Shown: piece after piece, positions 16,116 to 23,749 of the stretch
How positions within the stretch are numbered: the first letter of the stretch is position 1
Layout of the letters: every line of letters begins with the position of its first letter
Source of the DNA: Saccharopolyspora hirsuta
Lineage (GTDB): Bacteria; Actinomycetota; Actinomycetes; Mycobacteriales; Pseudonocardiaceae
NCBI RefSeq assembly: GCF_008630535.1
Contig: NZ_VWPH01000001.1
Location: 124,001-188,000, forward strand
Direction: 5' to 3'
Length of the DNA stretch: 64,000 nucleotides
Program-made: the position numbers and the translations under genes
The notes under the pieces: generated by a model
The model's database searches: none
What the model was told of the DNA's origin: nothing
Seen by the model: only the letters and a program-made list of their open reading frames with translations

Positions 16116-17249
16116 TCAGGCCCCCTGACCGGCGTCCGCCGCGGAGGAGGGGCGTCCCTCGGCCGCGAGCATGCGTTCGAGGATCTGGCGCACCCACATC
16201 CCGCCTGCGTCGATGTTGAGGCTGTAGAACTCGTGCTCCGGGTTGGCGTCGATGGCGCGCTGCTGGGCGCGCAGCATCTCCTCGTCCTCGCCGAAGACCC
16301 CGTGCACCGCCTGGCGCAGCTGGGTGGTGATGGTCTGGCTGTCCAGGCGGTAGTTGCGCATGAACGCCCAGAAGTAGTGGGAGGTGCGGTGGGTCTCCGG
16401 GGTGATCGTGTTCATCACGTACCCGTTGACGCCCTGGCTGCGATCCCCTTCGGGCGCACCGGTACCCGCCTTCGCCACGCCGACGTCGATGCAGATCGTG
16501 CCCGGCGCCTCGAAGTGGATGATCTGCCAGCGGTCGACCTTGCCGGAGAAGCCAGGGAACTTGTCCCGCATGTTCTTCAGCCAGAACGGCGGGGCGTCGA
16601 TGCCGCGCATCCACCGGCTGACGGTCACCGTGTTGCCCTCGTGGGTCACGTCGAACTCGGCCTCGGACAGCTCCTCCTGGCCGATGCTCGACGAGTGCAC
16701 GAACTCCTCGTGGGTGAGGTCCATGAGGTTGTCGAGGATGAGCTGGTAGTTGCAGTCGGCGTGGATCGTCTCGCCGTCACCGGCCCAGGCGGGGTCGTCC
16801 ATCTGGTGCATGTCGGGCACCGCGGCCGGATCGGCCAGGTCCGGATCGCCGACCCAGACCCAGACGTACCGGTAGCGCTCGACGACCGGGTACGAGGGGA
16901 CCACCGCGCTGGGGTTGATCGTCTCCTGCGCGGGCATCCCGGTGCAGCGACCGGCCGCGTTGTAGCGCAGGCCGTGGTAGGGGCACTGCAGCTCGTCGCC
17001 CAGGACCTTGCCCTTCGACAGCGGCGCGAGCCGGTGCCAGCAGGCGTCCGCGAGGGCGACCGCGCGACCCTCCGAGTTGCGCCACAACGCCAGCGGTACC
17101 CCGGCGACCGTGCGGGCCAGCGGCTGCTTGCCGGTGACCTCGTGGTCCCAGGCCGCGACGTACCAGGCGTTGCGGGGGTGGTTGAAGATCTTCGCGGCGG
17201 CGGTGGTCGGGGGCGCGGTGTCCGCTTCGGGGGAGGCAGTGCTGGGCAA
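16116..17249 (-). CDS. vanA: Vanillate O-demethylase oxygenase subunit (Rieske)
   Basis: 377-residue Rieske non-heme iron monooxygenase converting vanillate to protocatechuate and formaldehyde. Rieske site: CWHRLAPLSKGKV and CPYHGLRYNAAGRC (Cys-x-His pairs near residues 62-85); mononuclear iron site LILDNLMDLTHEEFVHSSS with two His. C-terminal half has the usual VanA stretch DRSQGVNGYVMNTITPET. The start is TTG at 17249, chosen because AGGGAG lies about 5 bases upstream and no ATG/GTG is in frame there. Divergent from the PadR regulator with an operator palindrome between. Confidence 0.9.
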   Translation of the reverse strand: MPSTASPEADTAPPTTAAAKIFNHPRNAWYVAAWDHEVTGKQPLARTVAGVPLALWRNSEGRAVALADACWHRLAPLSKGKVLGDELQCPYHGLRYNAAGRCTGMPAQETINPSAVVPSYPVVERYRYVWVWVGDPDLADPAAVPDMHQMDDPAWAGDGETIHADCNYQLILDNLMDLTHEEFVHSSSIGQEELSEAEFDVTHEGNTVTVSRWMRGIDAPPFWLKNMRDKFPGFSGKVDRWQIIHFEAPGTICIDVGVAKAGTGAPEGDRSQGVNGYVMNTITPETHRTSHYFWAFMRNYRLDSQTITTQLRQAVHGVFGEDEEMLRAQQRAIDANPEHEFYSLNIDAGGMWVRQILERMLAAEGRPSSAADAGQGA

Positions 17250-17293
17250 GGGGACTCCCTATGAAGATAGGTATGTGTTGCGCGAGTCACAAT

Positions 17294-17313
17294 CTAACTA
17301 TGGATATAGTTAG
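17294..17313. promoter_or_regulatory. PadR/VanR-type operator palindrome
   Basis: CTAACTAT and ATAGTTAG, perfect 8-bp arms around GGAT, 44 bp before the vanA start and 44 bp before the padR start. It resembles the AACTAACTAA-type inverted repeat recognised by the PadR-family VanR of Corynebacterium glutamicum at vanABK. Almost certainly the shared operator of this divergent pair. Confidence 0.8.
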
Positions 17314-17357
17314 TTGGCAATGGTCGGTAGCTTGGCGAATCCGGAGGGGGAGGTGTC

Positions 17358-17942
17358 GTGTCGCTGCGCTACGCGCTGATCGCGCTGCTCACCGGTCGTC
17401 CGATGACCGGGTACGACATCTCGAAGAGCTTCAGCCGCTCGGTGGCCCACGTCTGGCACGCCCCGGACTCGCAGATCTACCCCGAGCTCAACCGGATGGA
17501 GCGCGACGGGCTGCTCACCTCGGTCGAGGTGCCCTGGGGCAAGAAGGGGACGAAGAAGGAGTACCACGTCACCGACGCGGGCCTCGCCGACTTCCGGCAG
17601 TGGATGGAGTCGCCGCTGGCGCCGCAGCGGCAGCGCGACCCGGCGTACCTGAAGGCGGCCTACTTCGACTTCGCCGACCCCGAATCCGTGCGCGAGCAGC
17701 TCCGGCAGCAGCAGGAGTACTGGCAGGAGCAGCTGAGCATGCTCGAAAGCACGCGGGCTGCGCTCGTCGACCGCACCCACCCCACCCTGGCGGCCCGCCT
17801 GGCCAAGCTGACCGAGCGGGAGGCCGAGCTCGCGGTGCGCTACAAGATCTACGCCTACGACGGTCTCATCGCCCGTGCCCGCACCGAATTGGCCTGGATC
17901 GCGGACGGTTTCGCCCTCGTCGACGAGCTGTACGGCTCGTGA
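17358..17942 (+). CDS. vanR: PadR-family repressor of the vanillate genes (VanR-like)
   Basis: 194 residues, the length of corynebacterial VanR. N-terminal winged helix RYALIALLTGRPMTGYDISKSF and QIYPELNRMERDGLLTSVEVPWGKKGTKKEYHVTDAGLADF is the PadR signature; the C-terminal half (about 95-190) is a helical dimerisation arm rich in Gln, Glu and Arg (QLRQQQEYWQEQLSMLE). GTG start with GGGAGG upstream. Divergent from vanABK and flanking a perfect palindrome, it should repress that operon until vanillate binds. Symbol by analogy; distinct from the two-component vanR above. Confidence 0.85.
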   Translation: MSLRYALIALLTGRPMTGYDISKSFSRSVAHVWHAPDSQIYPELNRMERDGLLTSVEVPWGKKGTKKEYHVTDAGLADFRQWMESPLAPQRQRDPAYLKAAYFDFADPESVREQLRQQQEYWQEQLSMLESTRAALVDRTHPTLAARLAKLTEREAELAVRYKIYAYDGLIARARTELAWIADGFALVDELYGS

Positions 17943-18223
17943 CTCCCGGGATTCGACCTCTGGCTCTGCCCGCGGGCGCCGGTCCGTCCTGGGTTGCCTC
18001 GGTTCTCAGCTTGGATTGAAGAACCGCCCCGGTTCGCCGGTTGTCTTCTCTCGCTGCGCCGCACGTTGTTCGCTGCGGCTGAGGGAAAAGGCTTGGGGGA
18101 AGGCCGTTTTCGCTGATCGGTTCAGGGGGCGCCGGGAGTGGGACGGTGTATTGACCAAGCGCTCGTTAGGGGTTAATACTGCCTGCCATCGGTCCAGCGG
18201 TGGGCCGGGACGGGAGGCCAACG
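17943..18223. other. Intergenic stretch with a TetR-type half-palindrome
   Basis: No gene is convincing here. Near 18154-18170 is ACCAAGCGCTCGTTAGG, which matches 15 of 17 bases of the site at 21072-21088 and resembles TetR-family operators with a CAAGCGCTTG core. A small GC hairpin GAACCG-CCC-CGGTTC lies near 18020 but has no T-run. The rest shows nothing recognisable. Confidence 0.4.
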
Positions 18224-18477
18224 GTGTCTGACCGGAGCGAACTCCCGCATCGGCGCTCCTCGCTGGCCGACCTGCACCACGTCGGCGTCGTCGTGCCCGA
18301 CGTCGTCTTCGGCGAAACCCGGTTCACCTGCCGGATTCGGGAGATCGAGCAGCGGGGGATGTGCCCGGCAGGGACCCCTACCACCGCGATCCGCTGGGGC
18401 AGGTGTTCGAGCTGCTGGACCGGGCGCTCGCCGATTCGACGGCGCGCCGGATCGACCACAGTGGACCGACCGGATGA
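18224..18477 (+). pseudogene. Remnant of a VOC (glyoxalase/extradiol-type) gene, frameshifted
   Basis: A GTG-started frame reads SLADLHHVGVVVPDV, a typical first beta-strand of a vicinal-oxygen-chelate protein, then loses similarity. In another frame the end of the region reads GRDPYHRDPLGQVFELLD, which looks like a VOC C-terminal strand (DPxGxxxEL). The two pieces are far too close together for an intact domain, so this appears to be an internally deleted and frameshifted relic. It lies between the TetR-like box and the SDR gene. Identification is tentative. Confidence 0.4.
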
Positions 18478-18516
18478 AGGTGCCGCAGCAGAGCGGAATC
18501 CGAACGGGAGGAAGGC

Positions 18517-19323
18517 GTGACGGTGAAACTCGCGGGCAAGGTCGTGTTCATCACGGGAGCTGCGCAGGGGCAGGGCCGGAGCCACGCCGTGCGGCTGGCC
18601 GCCGAGGGCGCGGACATCATCGCGCTCGACATCTGCGAGCAGCTCGACTGCGTGGCCTACGAGATGGGCGACGAGGCCGGGCTGGAGGAGACGGTTCGGC
18701 AGGTCGAAGCCCAGGGGCGCCGGATCCACGCGGCGAAGGCCGACGTTCGCGACCGGCAGGCGGTGGAAGCTGTGATCGCCGAAGGCGTGCGGAAGTTCGG
18801 GCGGCTGGACGTCGTCGCCGCCAACGCCTCGATCTGCACGGTGCAACCGCACGAGGAGGTGACCGGCGAGGTCTGGCAGACGACGCTCGACGTCAACCTC
18901 ACCGGGGTCTGGCACACCTGCGCCGCCGCCGTTCCGCACCTGGTCGCCGCCGGTGGTGGCAGCATCGTCATCACCGGATCCACCGGCAGCGTCGTCGGCC
19001 TGCCGTTCTACCTGCCGTACGTGGCCACCAAGCACGCGCTGATCGGGGTGTGCCGGTCGCTCGCGCTGGAGCTGGCCGACCGCAACATCCGGGTGAACGT
19101 CGTCCTGCCGACCGGGGTCGACACCGCGCAAGGGCACTCGAAGGTGCTGCCCGAGCTGCTGGCCGGGCGGCCCGACCTCGGGCCGGTGTTCATGAACAGC
19201 CTGCCGGTCACCCGCATCGAGCCCGTCGACGTCAGCAACGTCCTGGCGTTCCTCGCCTCGGACGAAGCCCGCTACATCACCGGCATCGCGATGCCCGTCG
19301 ACGCCGGGTCCACCATCCGCTGA
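18517..19323 (+). CDS. SDR oxidoreductase, mycofactocin-type/alcohol or hydroxysteroid dehydrogenase
   Basis: 268-residue short-chain dehydrogenase. Cofactor motif VVFITGAAQGQGRSHAVRLA near residue 10, acidic ALDIC after beta-2 pointing to NAD, NAN variant ANASI, catalytic Ser in ITGSTGSV and YVATK (Tyr-x3-Lys), terminal ITGIAMPVDAGSTIR. The GAAQGQGRSHAVRLA variant is the one common in mycofactocin-associated SDRs, where NAD is tightly bound. GTG start with GGGAGG upstream. It precedes an AKR by 6 bp and belongs to the steroid island; a 3-, 17- or 20-hydroxysteroid substrate is plausible but not shown. Confidence 0.8.
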   Translation: MTVKLAGKVVFITGAAQGQGRSHAVRLAAEGADIIALDICEQLDCVAYEMGDEAGLEETVRQVEAQGRRIHAAKADVRDRQAVEAVIAEGVRKFGRLDVVAANASICTVQPHEEVTGEVWQTTLDVNLTGVWHTCAAAVPHLVAAGGGSIVITGSTGSVVGLPFYLPYVATKHALIGVCRSLALELADRNIRVNVVLPTGVDTAQGHSKVLPELLAGRPDLGPVFMNSLPVTRIEPVDVSNVLAFLASDEARYITGIAMPVDAGSTIR

Positions 19324-19329
19324 TCCCCG

Positions 19330-20217
19330 GTGCTGTCCGCGGTGGGGCTGGGCTGCAACAACTTCGGCATGAAGCTGGACCAGCAGGCCAGCGCCGAGGT
19401 GATCGGCGCGGCCCTGGACGCGGGGATCACCCACCTCGACACCGCGGAGATGTACGGCGAGGGGCGCTCCGAGGAGTACATCGGGGCCGCGCTGGGTGCG
19501 CGGCGCGACGAGGTCGTGATCGCCACGAAGTTCCTGCCGCGTCCCAAGGACGAGCCCTACACGCCCGGGGCGCTGCGCAAGCGCATCCTCGAAGCGTGCG
19601 AGGGGAGTCTGCGGCGGCTCCGCACCGACCGGATCGACCTGTACTACCAGCACTACCCGGACGCGGAGGCGCCGGTGGACGAGGCGCTGGAGACCCTCGA
19701 CGAGCTGGTCAGGCAGGGCAAGGTGCTGCACGTCGCCTCGTCCAACGTCAACGCCGAGCAGATCGCGACGGCGGCGAACGTCTCCGCGGAGCGTTCGCTG
19801 GTTCGCTTCTGCGGCACCCAGATCGAGTGGAACCTGCTCTCGCGCGACGTCGAGCGGAGCACCGTTCCCGCGGAGCGGGAGAACGGGCTCGGCGTCGTCC
19901 CGTACTTCCCGCTGGCGTCCGGGATGCTCACCGGCAAGTACCGGCGGGGTTCCGAGTTCCCGGCGGGCTCGCGGTTCGACGCGATGTCGTTCTTCGCCGA
20001 CCGGTTCGTGAACGACGAGAGCTTCGCCCGGGTCGAGGCGCTGACCGCGTTCGCCGAGGAGCGGGGGCGCTCGATCCTCGAACTGCCCGTGGCGTGGCTG
20101 GCCGCGCAGGACGGCGTCGCGTCGGTGATCACGGGCGCCACCACGCCGGACCAGGTGCGCGCGAACGCCGCCGCGAGCTGGACGTTGACCTCGGCGGACC
20201 TCGCCGCCCTGCGCTGA
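19330..20217 (+). CDS. Aldo/keto reductase
   Basis: 295-residue (beta/alpha)8 NADPH-dependent reductase. The AKR tetrad is visible: Asp in HLDTAEMYGEG, Tyr of the same motif, Lys in VVIATKFLPRP and His in LYYQHYPD. GCGTQIEWNLLSR and PLASGMLTGKY are the usual later motifs. GTG 19330 is only 6 bp after the SDR stop, so they form an operon. It ends 7 bp from the convergent SDR. A carbonyl-reducing step on steroid side-chain or ring ketones is possible; substrate unknown. Confidence 0.82.
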   Translation: MLSAVGLGCNNFGMKLDQQASAEVIGAALDAGITHLDTAEMYGEGRSEEYIGAALGARRDEVVIATKFLPRPKDEPYTPGALRKRILEACEGSLRRLRTDRIDLYYQHYPDAEAPVDEALETLDELVRQGKVLHVASSNVNAEQIATAANVSAERSLVRFCGTQIEWNLLSRDVERSTVPAERENGLGVVPYFPLASGMLTGKYRRGSEFPAGSRFDAMSFFADRFVNDESFARVEALTAFAEERGRSILELPVAWLAAQDGVASVITGATTPDQVRANAAASWTLTSADLAALR

Positions 20218-20224
20218 TCGGCGG

Positions 20225-20980
20225 TCAGACGCCGAAGCCGCCGTCCACGTCGAGCTTCTGGCCGGTGATGAACCCGGCCCGGTCGGAGGCGAGGAAGCAG
20301 GCGGCTTCGGCGACGTCCGCCGCGCTGCCGAAGGTGCGCAGCGGGATGTTGCGCCTGGTGGCCTCCAGGGCGCGTTCGTCCAGGTCGCCGCTGGTCATCA
20401 GGTCGGCGGCCATGCCGTCGGTCAGCATGCCGGGGCCGACGCAGTTCACGCGGACGCCGAACCGGCCTTCCTCGGCGGCGAGTGCCCGCGCTGTCGCCTC
20501 GACGGCGCCCTTCGGGCCTGCGGACAGGCCGTCGCGGACCGGGTAGCGGCGGGTGGCCGCCGTGGTGATCGCGACGACCGACCCCTTGCTGGCCCGCAGC
20601 GCGGGCAGCGCCGCGTGCACGAGGTTGAAGAACGCCCCGGCTTCGGCGGCGAGGTGTACGGCGAAGTCGGCGGGTTCGACCCTCGCCAGGTGGACCTGCC
20701 GGACCAGGGGACCGGCCGCGTGCACGAGGGTGTGGATCGCGCCGAAGCGCTCGACGACACCGTTGACGTAGCTCGCGCACTGCTCGGCGTCGGTCAGGTC
20801 GAGCTGGTCCGCCACCGCGCCGAGCTCCCCGGCCAGGGCGTCGGCCGCTCGCCGGTCGCTGCGGTAGGTCAGCGCTACCCGGGAGCCGCGCTCGTGGAGC
20901 ATCCGGCAGATCGCGCTGCCGATGCCCCCGGTGCCGCCGGTCACCACCGCGACGCCGGGTTTGTCCTGGAAGTCCTGCAC
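20225..20980 (-). CDS. SDR-fold protein lacking the catalytic Tyr
   Basis: 251 residues with a good SDR cofactor motif VAVVTGGTGGIGSAICRML, LVHAAGP in the NAG position and VRVNCVGPGMLTDGM plus FITGQKLDVDGGFGV. The active-site motif YxxxK reads SAGPK, so Lys is kept but Tyr is Ser. It may bind a cofactor without classical dehydrogenase chemistry or use another residue. GTG 20980 has AGGAGG six bases upstream; the longer reading frame into the next gene is spurious. Divergent from the esterase/BVMO operon, with two palindromic boxes in the gap. Confidence 0.75.
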   Translation of the reverse strand: MQDFQDKPGVAVVTGGTGGIGSAICRMLHERGSRVALTYRSDRRAADALAGELGAVADQLDLTDAEQCASYVNGVVERFGAIHTLVHAAGPLVRQVHLARVEPADFAVHLAAEAGAFFNLVHAALPALRASKGSVVAITTAATRRYPVRDGLSAGPKGAVEATARALAAEEGRFGVRVNCVGPGMLTDGMAADLMTSGDLDERALEATRRNIPLRTFGSAADVAEAACFLASDRAGFITGQKLDVDGGFGV

Positions 20981-21012
20981 GGTCGTCCTCCTTCGGAAGT
21001 CGTCGCTCCCCG

Positions 21013-21027
21013 GCCCACTGACCGGGA
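21013..21027. promoter_or_regulatory. Copy of the TCCCGNTCAGCGGGA box (reverse), SDR/esterase gap
   Basis: On the minus strand TCCCGGTCAGTGGGC, 14 of 15 identical to the copy at 32035. One of about eleven such boxes in the steroid island; see the dedicated finding. Confidence 0.5.
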
Positions 21028-21070
21028 ACGGGTCTCGCCCCGCCGGTTCCGGACATGTATGGTCCCACGT

Positions 21071-21090
21071 CACCAAGCGCTTGCTAGGTG
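21071..21090. promoter_or_regulatory. TetR-type operator with CAAGCGCTTG core
   Basis: CACCAAGCGCTTGCTAGGTG: a 10-bp perfect core palindrome with CAC/GTG ends, between the divergent SDR and esterase. The core fits the AnCAAGnnCTTGnT consensus reported for KstR2 of mycobacteria, and a near copy lies at 18154. The TetR gene at 26521 is the obvious candidate partner, by inference. Confidence 0.6.
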
Positions 21091-21148
21091 TCAGAAGTCG
21101 TTGCGCCGTGCGGGGTTTCGCGGCGTGGCCGTGCCGAGGAGGGCGATC

Positions 21149-22090
21149 GTGTTCGACGAGGAGGTCGCGGCGGTCATCCGGTCGCTCGACGAGGGCTTCC
21201 CGCGCGTCGAGGAGATGACCGGGGCCGAAGCGCGTGCCGCCGTCGCGGCGCGGCGGCAACCGGTGGACAACCTGGACGTCGTGGCGAGGACCGAGGACCG
21301 CAGGATTCCCGGACCCGGCGGTGAGATCCCGGTCCGCCTGTACTTCCCGCACCACGACGCGGGCGGGCCGCTCCCGGTGGTCGTCTTCTGCCACGGCGGC
21401 GGCTTCGTGTTCTGCGACATCGAGTCGCACGACGGGTTCTGCCGCGAGTTCTCGGCGCGGACGACGTCGGTGGTGATCTCGGTGGACTACCGGCTGGCGC
21501 CCGAGCACAAGGCGCCCGCCGCAGCTCACGACGCCTACGCCGCGCTGATCTGGGCCGCCGAGCACGCCCGTGAACTCGGCGGGGACCCGGACCGCCTGCT
21601 GATCGCGGGCGACAGCGCCGGGGGCAACCTCGCGATCAGCGCTTGCCTGATGGCCAGGGACGCGGGACGGCCCGAAGTGGCGGCTCAAGTGCTGATCTAC
21701 CCCGCGCTCGACCCCGCTTGCGACACCGCGAGCTACCGCGAGCGCGGCACCGGCTACGGGAACACCAAGGCAGCCATGCAGTGGTACTGGCGCCAGTACC
21801 TGCCCGAGGACGGCGCGGTCGAGCCCCGGTACCTGGTCGAACCGCTGGCCGCGGCGACGTTCCGGGGGCTGCCACCGGCCATCGTGGTGACCGCCGGTCT
21901 GGACCCGCTGTCCGACGAAGGCCGGGCCTGCGCGAGGGCGCTGGCGCGGGACGGGGTGGCGGTGACGCACCGGCACTACCCGGGCCTGTTCCACGGATTC
22001 CTGACCATCATGCCGCTGCAGGCCGGGCGGTCGGCCCGCGACCTGCTGTGGCACGACCTGTGCGCAGCCATGAAGCGAGGAACACCATGA
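21149..22090 (+). CDS. Alpha/beta-hydrolase esterase (HSL family), BVMO partner
   Basis: 313-residue serine esterase of the hormone-sensitive-lipase family. Oxyanion motif VFCHGGGFVF near residue 87, nucleophile Ser in AGDSAGGNLA near 158, Asp in TAGLDPLSDE and His in GLFHGF. GTG 21149 is preceded by GAGGAGGG. Its stop overlaps the BVMO start (ATGA), so the pair is translationally coupled. A BVMO turns a methyl ketone into an acetate ester and the esterase cleaves it, as in progesterone to testosterone acetate to testosterone; that steroid role is inferred from the island. Confidence 0.85.
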   Translation: MFDEEVAAVIRSLDEGFPRVEEMTGAEARAAVAARRQPVDNLDVVARTEDRRIPGPGGEIPVRLYFPHHDAGGPLPVVVFCHGGGFVFCDIESHDGFCREFSARTTSVVISVDYRLAPEHKAPAAAHDAYAALIWAAEHARELGGDPDRLLIAGDSAGGNLAISACLMARDAGRPEVAAQVLIYPALDPACDTASYRERGTGYGNTKAAMQWYWRQYLPEDGAVEPRYLVEPLAAATFRGLPPAIVVTAGLDPLSDEGRACARALARDGVAVTHRHYPGLFHGFLTIMPLQAGRSARDLLWHDLCAAMKRGTP

Positions 22091-23691
22091 CCACCGGAGC
22101 TCACGGGGTGCGCGACGTCCTGGTCGTCGGAGCGGGGTTCGCCGGTCTCTACGCCGTGCACGCGTTCCGCGAAGCCGGGCTCGACGTCGTCTGCCTCGAA
22201 GCGGGCGAGGACATCGGGGGCACCTGGTTCTTCAACCGGTACCCGGGCGCCCGCTGCGACGTGGAGAGCATCGACTACTCGTACTCCTTCGACGAGGACC
22301 TGCAGAACGACTGGGTGTGGAGCGAGCGCTACGCGACCCAGCCGGAGATCCTCGCCTACATCCACCACGTGGCCGACCGCTTCGGCCTGCGCCAGCACGT
22401 CCGGCTGGAGAAGCGGGTCGCGGCCGCGCGCTTCGAGGAGTCGTGCTGGCGGGTGCGCACCGAGGACGGCGACGAGCACCGCGCGCGGTACCTCGTGTTC
22501 GCCACCGGATCCCTGTCGACGCCGAACAAGCCGGACATCCCCGGTGCCGATTCCTTCGCCGGGGAAACGTACTTCACCGCGCGCTGGCCGGAACCGGGTC
22601 CATCGCTGGCGGGCAAGCGCGTCGGCGTCATCGGCACCGGCTCGTCGGCGATCCAGTCGGTGCCGATCCTGGCCGAGCAGGCCCGCTCGCTCACCGTCTT
22701 CCAGCGCACGCCGAACTACAGCGTGCCCGCATTGAACCGGAAGCTCACCGACGAGGAGCAGCGGCGGATCCGCGCGGAATACCCGGAGCGGCGGCGGAAG
22801 TCGCGGATGAGCGGCGGCGGGTCGACGCACGAGCCCTACCCGAAGCCCGCGCAGGAGTGCACCCCGGAGGAGCGGGAGGCCGCGCTGGAGGCGGGCTGGC
22901 GCAACGGCGGCGTGCTGTTCGGCAAGACCTTCCCGGACCAGTTCACCAACGTCGCGGCGAACGACTTCGCCCGCGAGTTCGCGGCGCGCAAGATCCGGGA
23001 GATCGTCAAGGACCCGCGCACCGCCGAGGACCTGATCCCCACCGATCATCCCATCGGCACCAAGCGGATCTGCACCGACTCCGGCTACTTCGAGACGTTC
23101 AACCGGGACGAGGTCTCGCTGGTCAACCTGCGCCGGGACCCGATCGAGCGGATCACCGCCGCGGGCATCGAGACCCGCAGCGGGTTCCACGAGCTCGACG
23201 TGCTGGTCTACGCCACCGGGTTCGACGCGATGACCGGCGCGCTCATGCGCATCGACATCACCGGTCCGCTGGGCGACCGGATCCAGGACGCGTGGGCGGA
23301 AGGACCGGTGACTTACCTCGGCGTGCAGATCCCGGGGTTCCCCAACCTGTTCACCGTCAACGGCCCGGGCTCGCCGTCGGTGCTGGCCAACATGGTGCTG
23401 ACCGCGGAGCAGCAGGTCGACTGGATCGCCGAGCTGGTCCGGCACGCCGACGACGCCGGGGCGGCCCAGGTCGAGGTGCGCCGTGACGCCGCGGTCAAGT
23501 GGACCGAGCACGTCCAGCAGGCTGCGGACGCCACGCTGTTCCCGCGCGCGAACTCGTGGTACCTGGGCGCGAACATCGAGGGCAAGCCGCGCCGGTTCAT
23601 GCCGTACGTGGCCGGGCTGGGCGCCTACCGCCAGCGCTGCGACGCGATCCGGGACGACGGCTACGAGGGGTTCGTGTTCACCTTCCGCTGA
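22087..23691 (+). CDS. Baeyer-Villiger monooxygenase (steroid/cyclic ketone type)
   Basis: 534-residue class B FAD/NADPH monooxygenase inserting oxygen next to a ketone. N-terminal FAD motif VLVVGAGFAGLYAVHAFREAG, GGTWFFNRYPGARCDVES typical of type I BVMOs, second Rossmann motif VGVIGTGSSAIQS and late VYATGFDAMTG. The BVMO fingerprint FxGxxxHxxxWP reads FAGETYFTARWP, with Phe where His is usual. Length matches steroid and cyclohexanone monooxygenases. Coupled to the esterase upstream; 58 bp before the HsaE-like gene. Side-chain cleavage of C21 ketosteroids is the best guess. Confidence 0.88.
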   Translation: MTTGAHGVRDVLVVGAGFAGLYAVHAFREAGLDVVCLEAGEDIGGTWFFNRYPGARCDVESIDYSYSFDEDLQNDWVWSERYATQPEILAYIHHVADRFGLRQHVRLEKRVAAARFEESCWRVRTEDGDEHRARYLVFATGSLSTPNKPDIPGADSFAGETYFTARWPEPGPSLAGKRVGVIGTGSSAIQSVPILAEQARSLTVFQRTPNYSVPALNRKLTDEEQRRIRAEYPERRRKSRMSGGGSTHEPYPKPAQECTPEEREAALEAGWRNGGVLFGKTFPDQFTNVAANDFAREFAARKIREIVKDPRTAEDLIPTDHPIGTKRICTDSGYFETFNRDEVSLVNLRRDPIERITAAGIETRSGFHELDVLVYATGFDAMTGALMRIDITGPLGDRIQDAWAEGPVTYLGVQIPGFPNLFTVNGPGSPSVLANMVLTAEQQVDWIAELVRHADDAGAAQVEVRRDAAVKWTEHVQQAADATLFPRANSWYLGANIEGKPRRFMPYVAGLGAYRQRCDAIRDDGYEGFVFTFR

Positions 23692-23692
23692 G

Positions 23693-23707
23693 TCCTGGAC
23701 AGCGGGA
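23693..23707. promoter_or_regulatory. TCCCGNTCAGCGGGA-type box before hsaE
   Basis: TCCTGGACAGCGGGA, 13 of 15 identical to the best copies, overlapping the region just after the BVMO stop and 43 bp before the next start. Confidence 0.4.
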
Positions 23708-23749
23708 CTCGCGCTGGGGTTGCGCGGAGGAGCGTGCGAGGGTGGCGGT

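Noticed and set aside
8467..17942. Treating all van-named genes as one system
   Set aside because: The vancomycin-type vanRSHAX and the vanillate vanABK/PadR genes merely share names and adjacency; their boxes and regulators differ.
18018..18036. GAACCG-CCC-CGGTTC hairpin as a terminator for padR
   Set aside because: Stem is only 6 bp, lies about 80 bp after the stop and has no T-run; not convincing.
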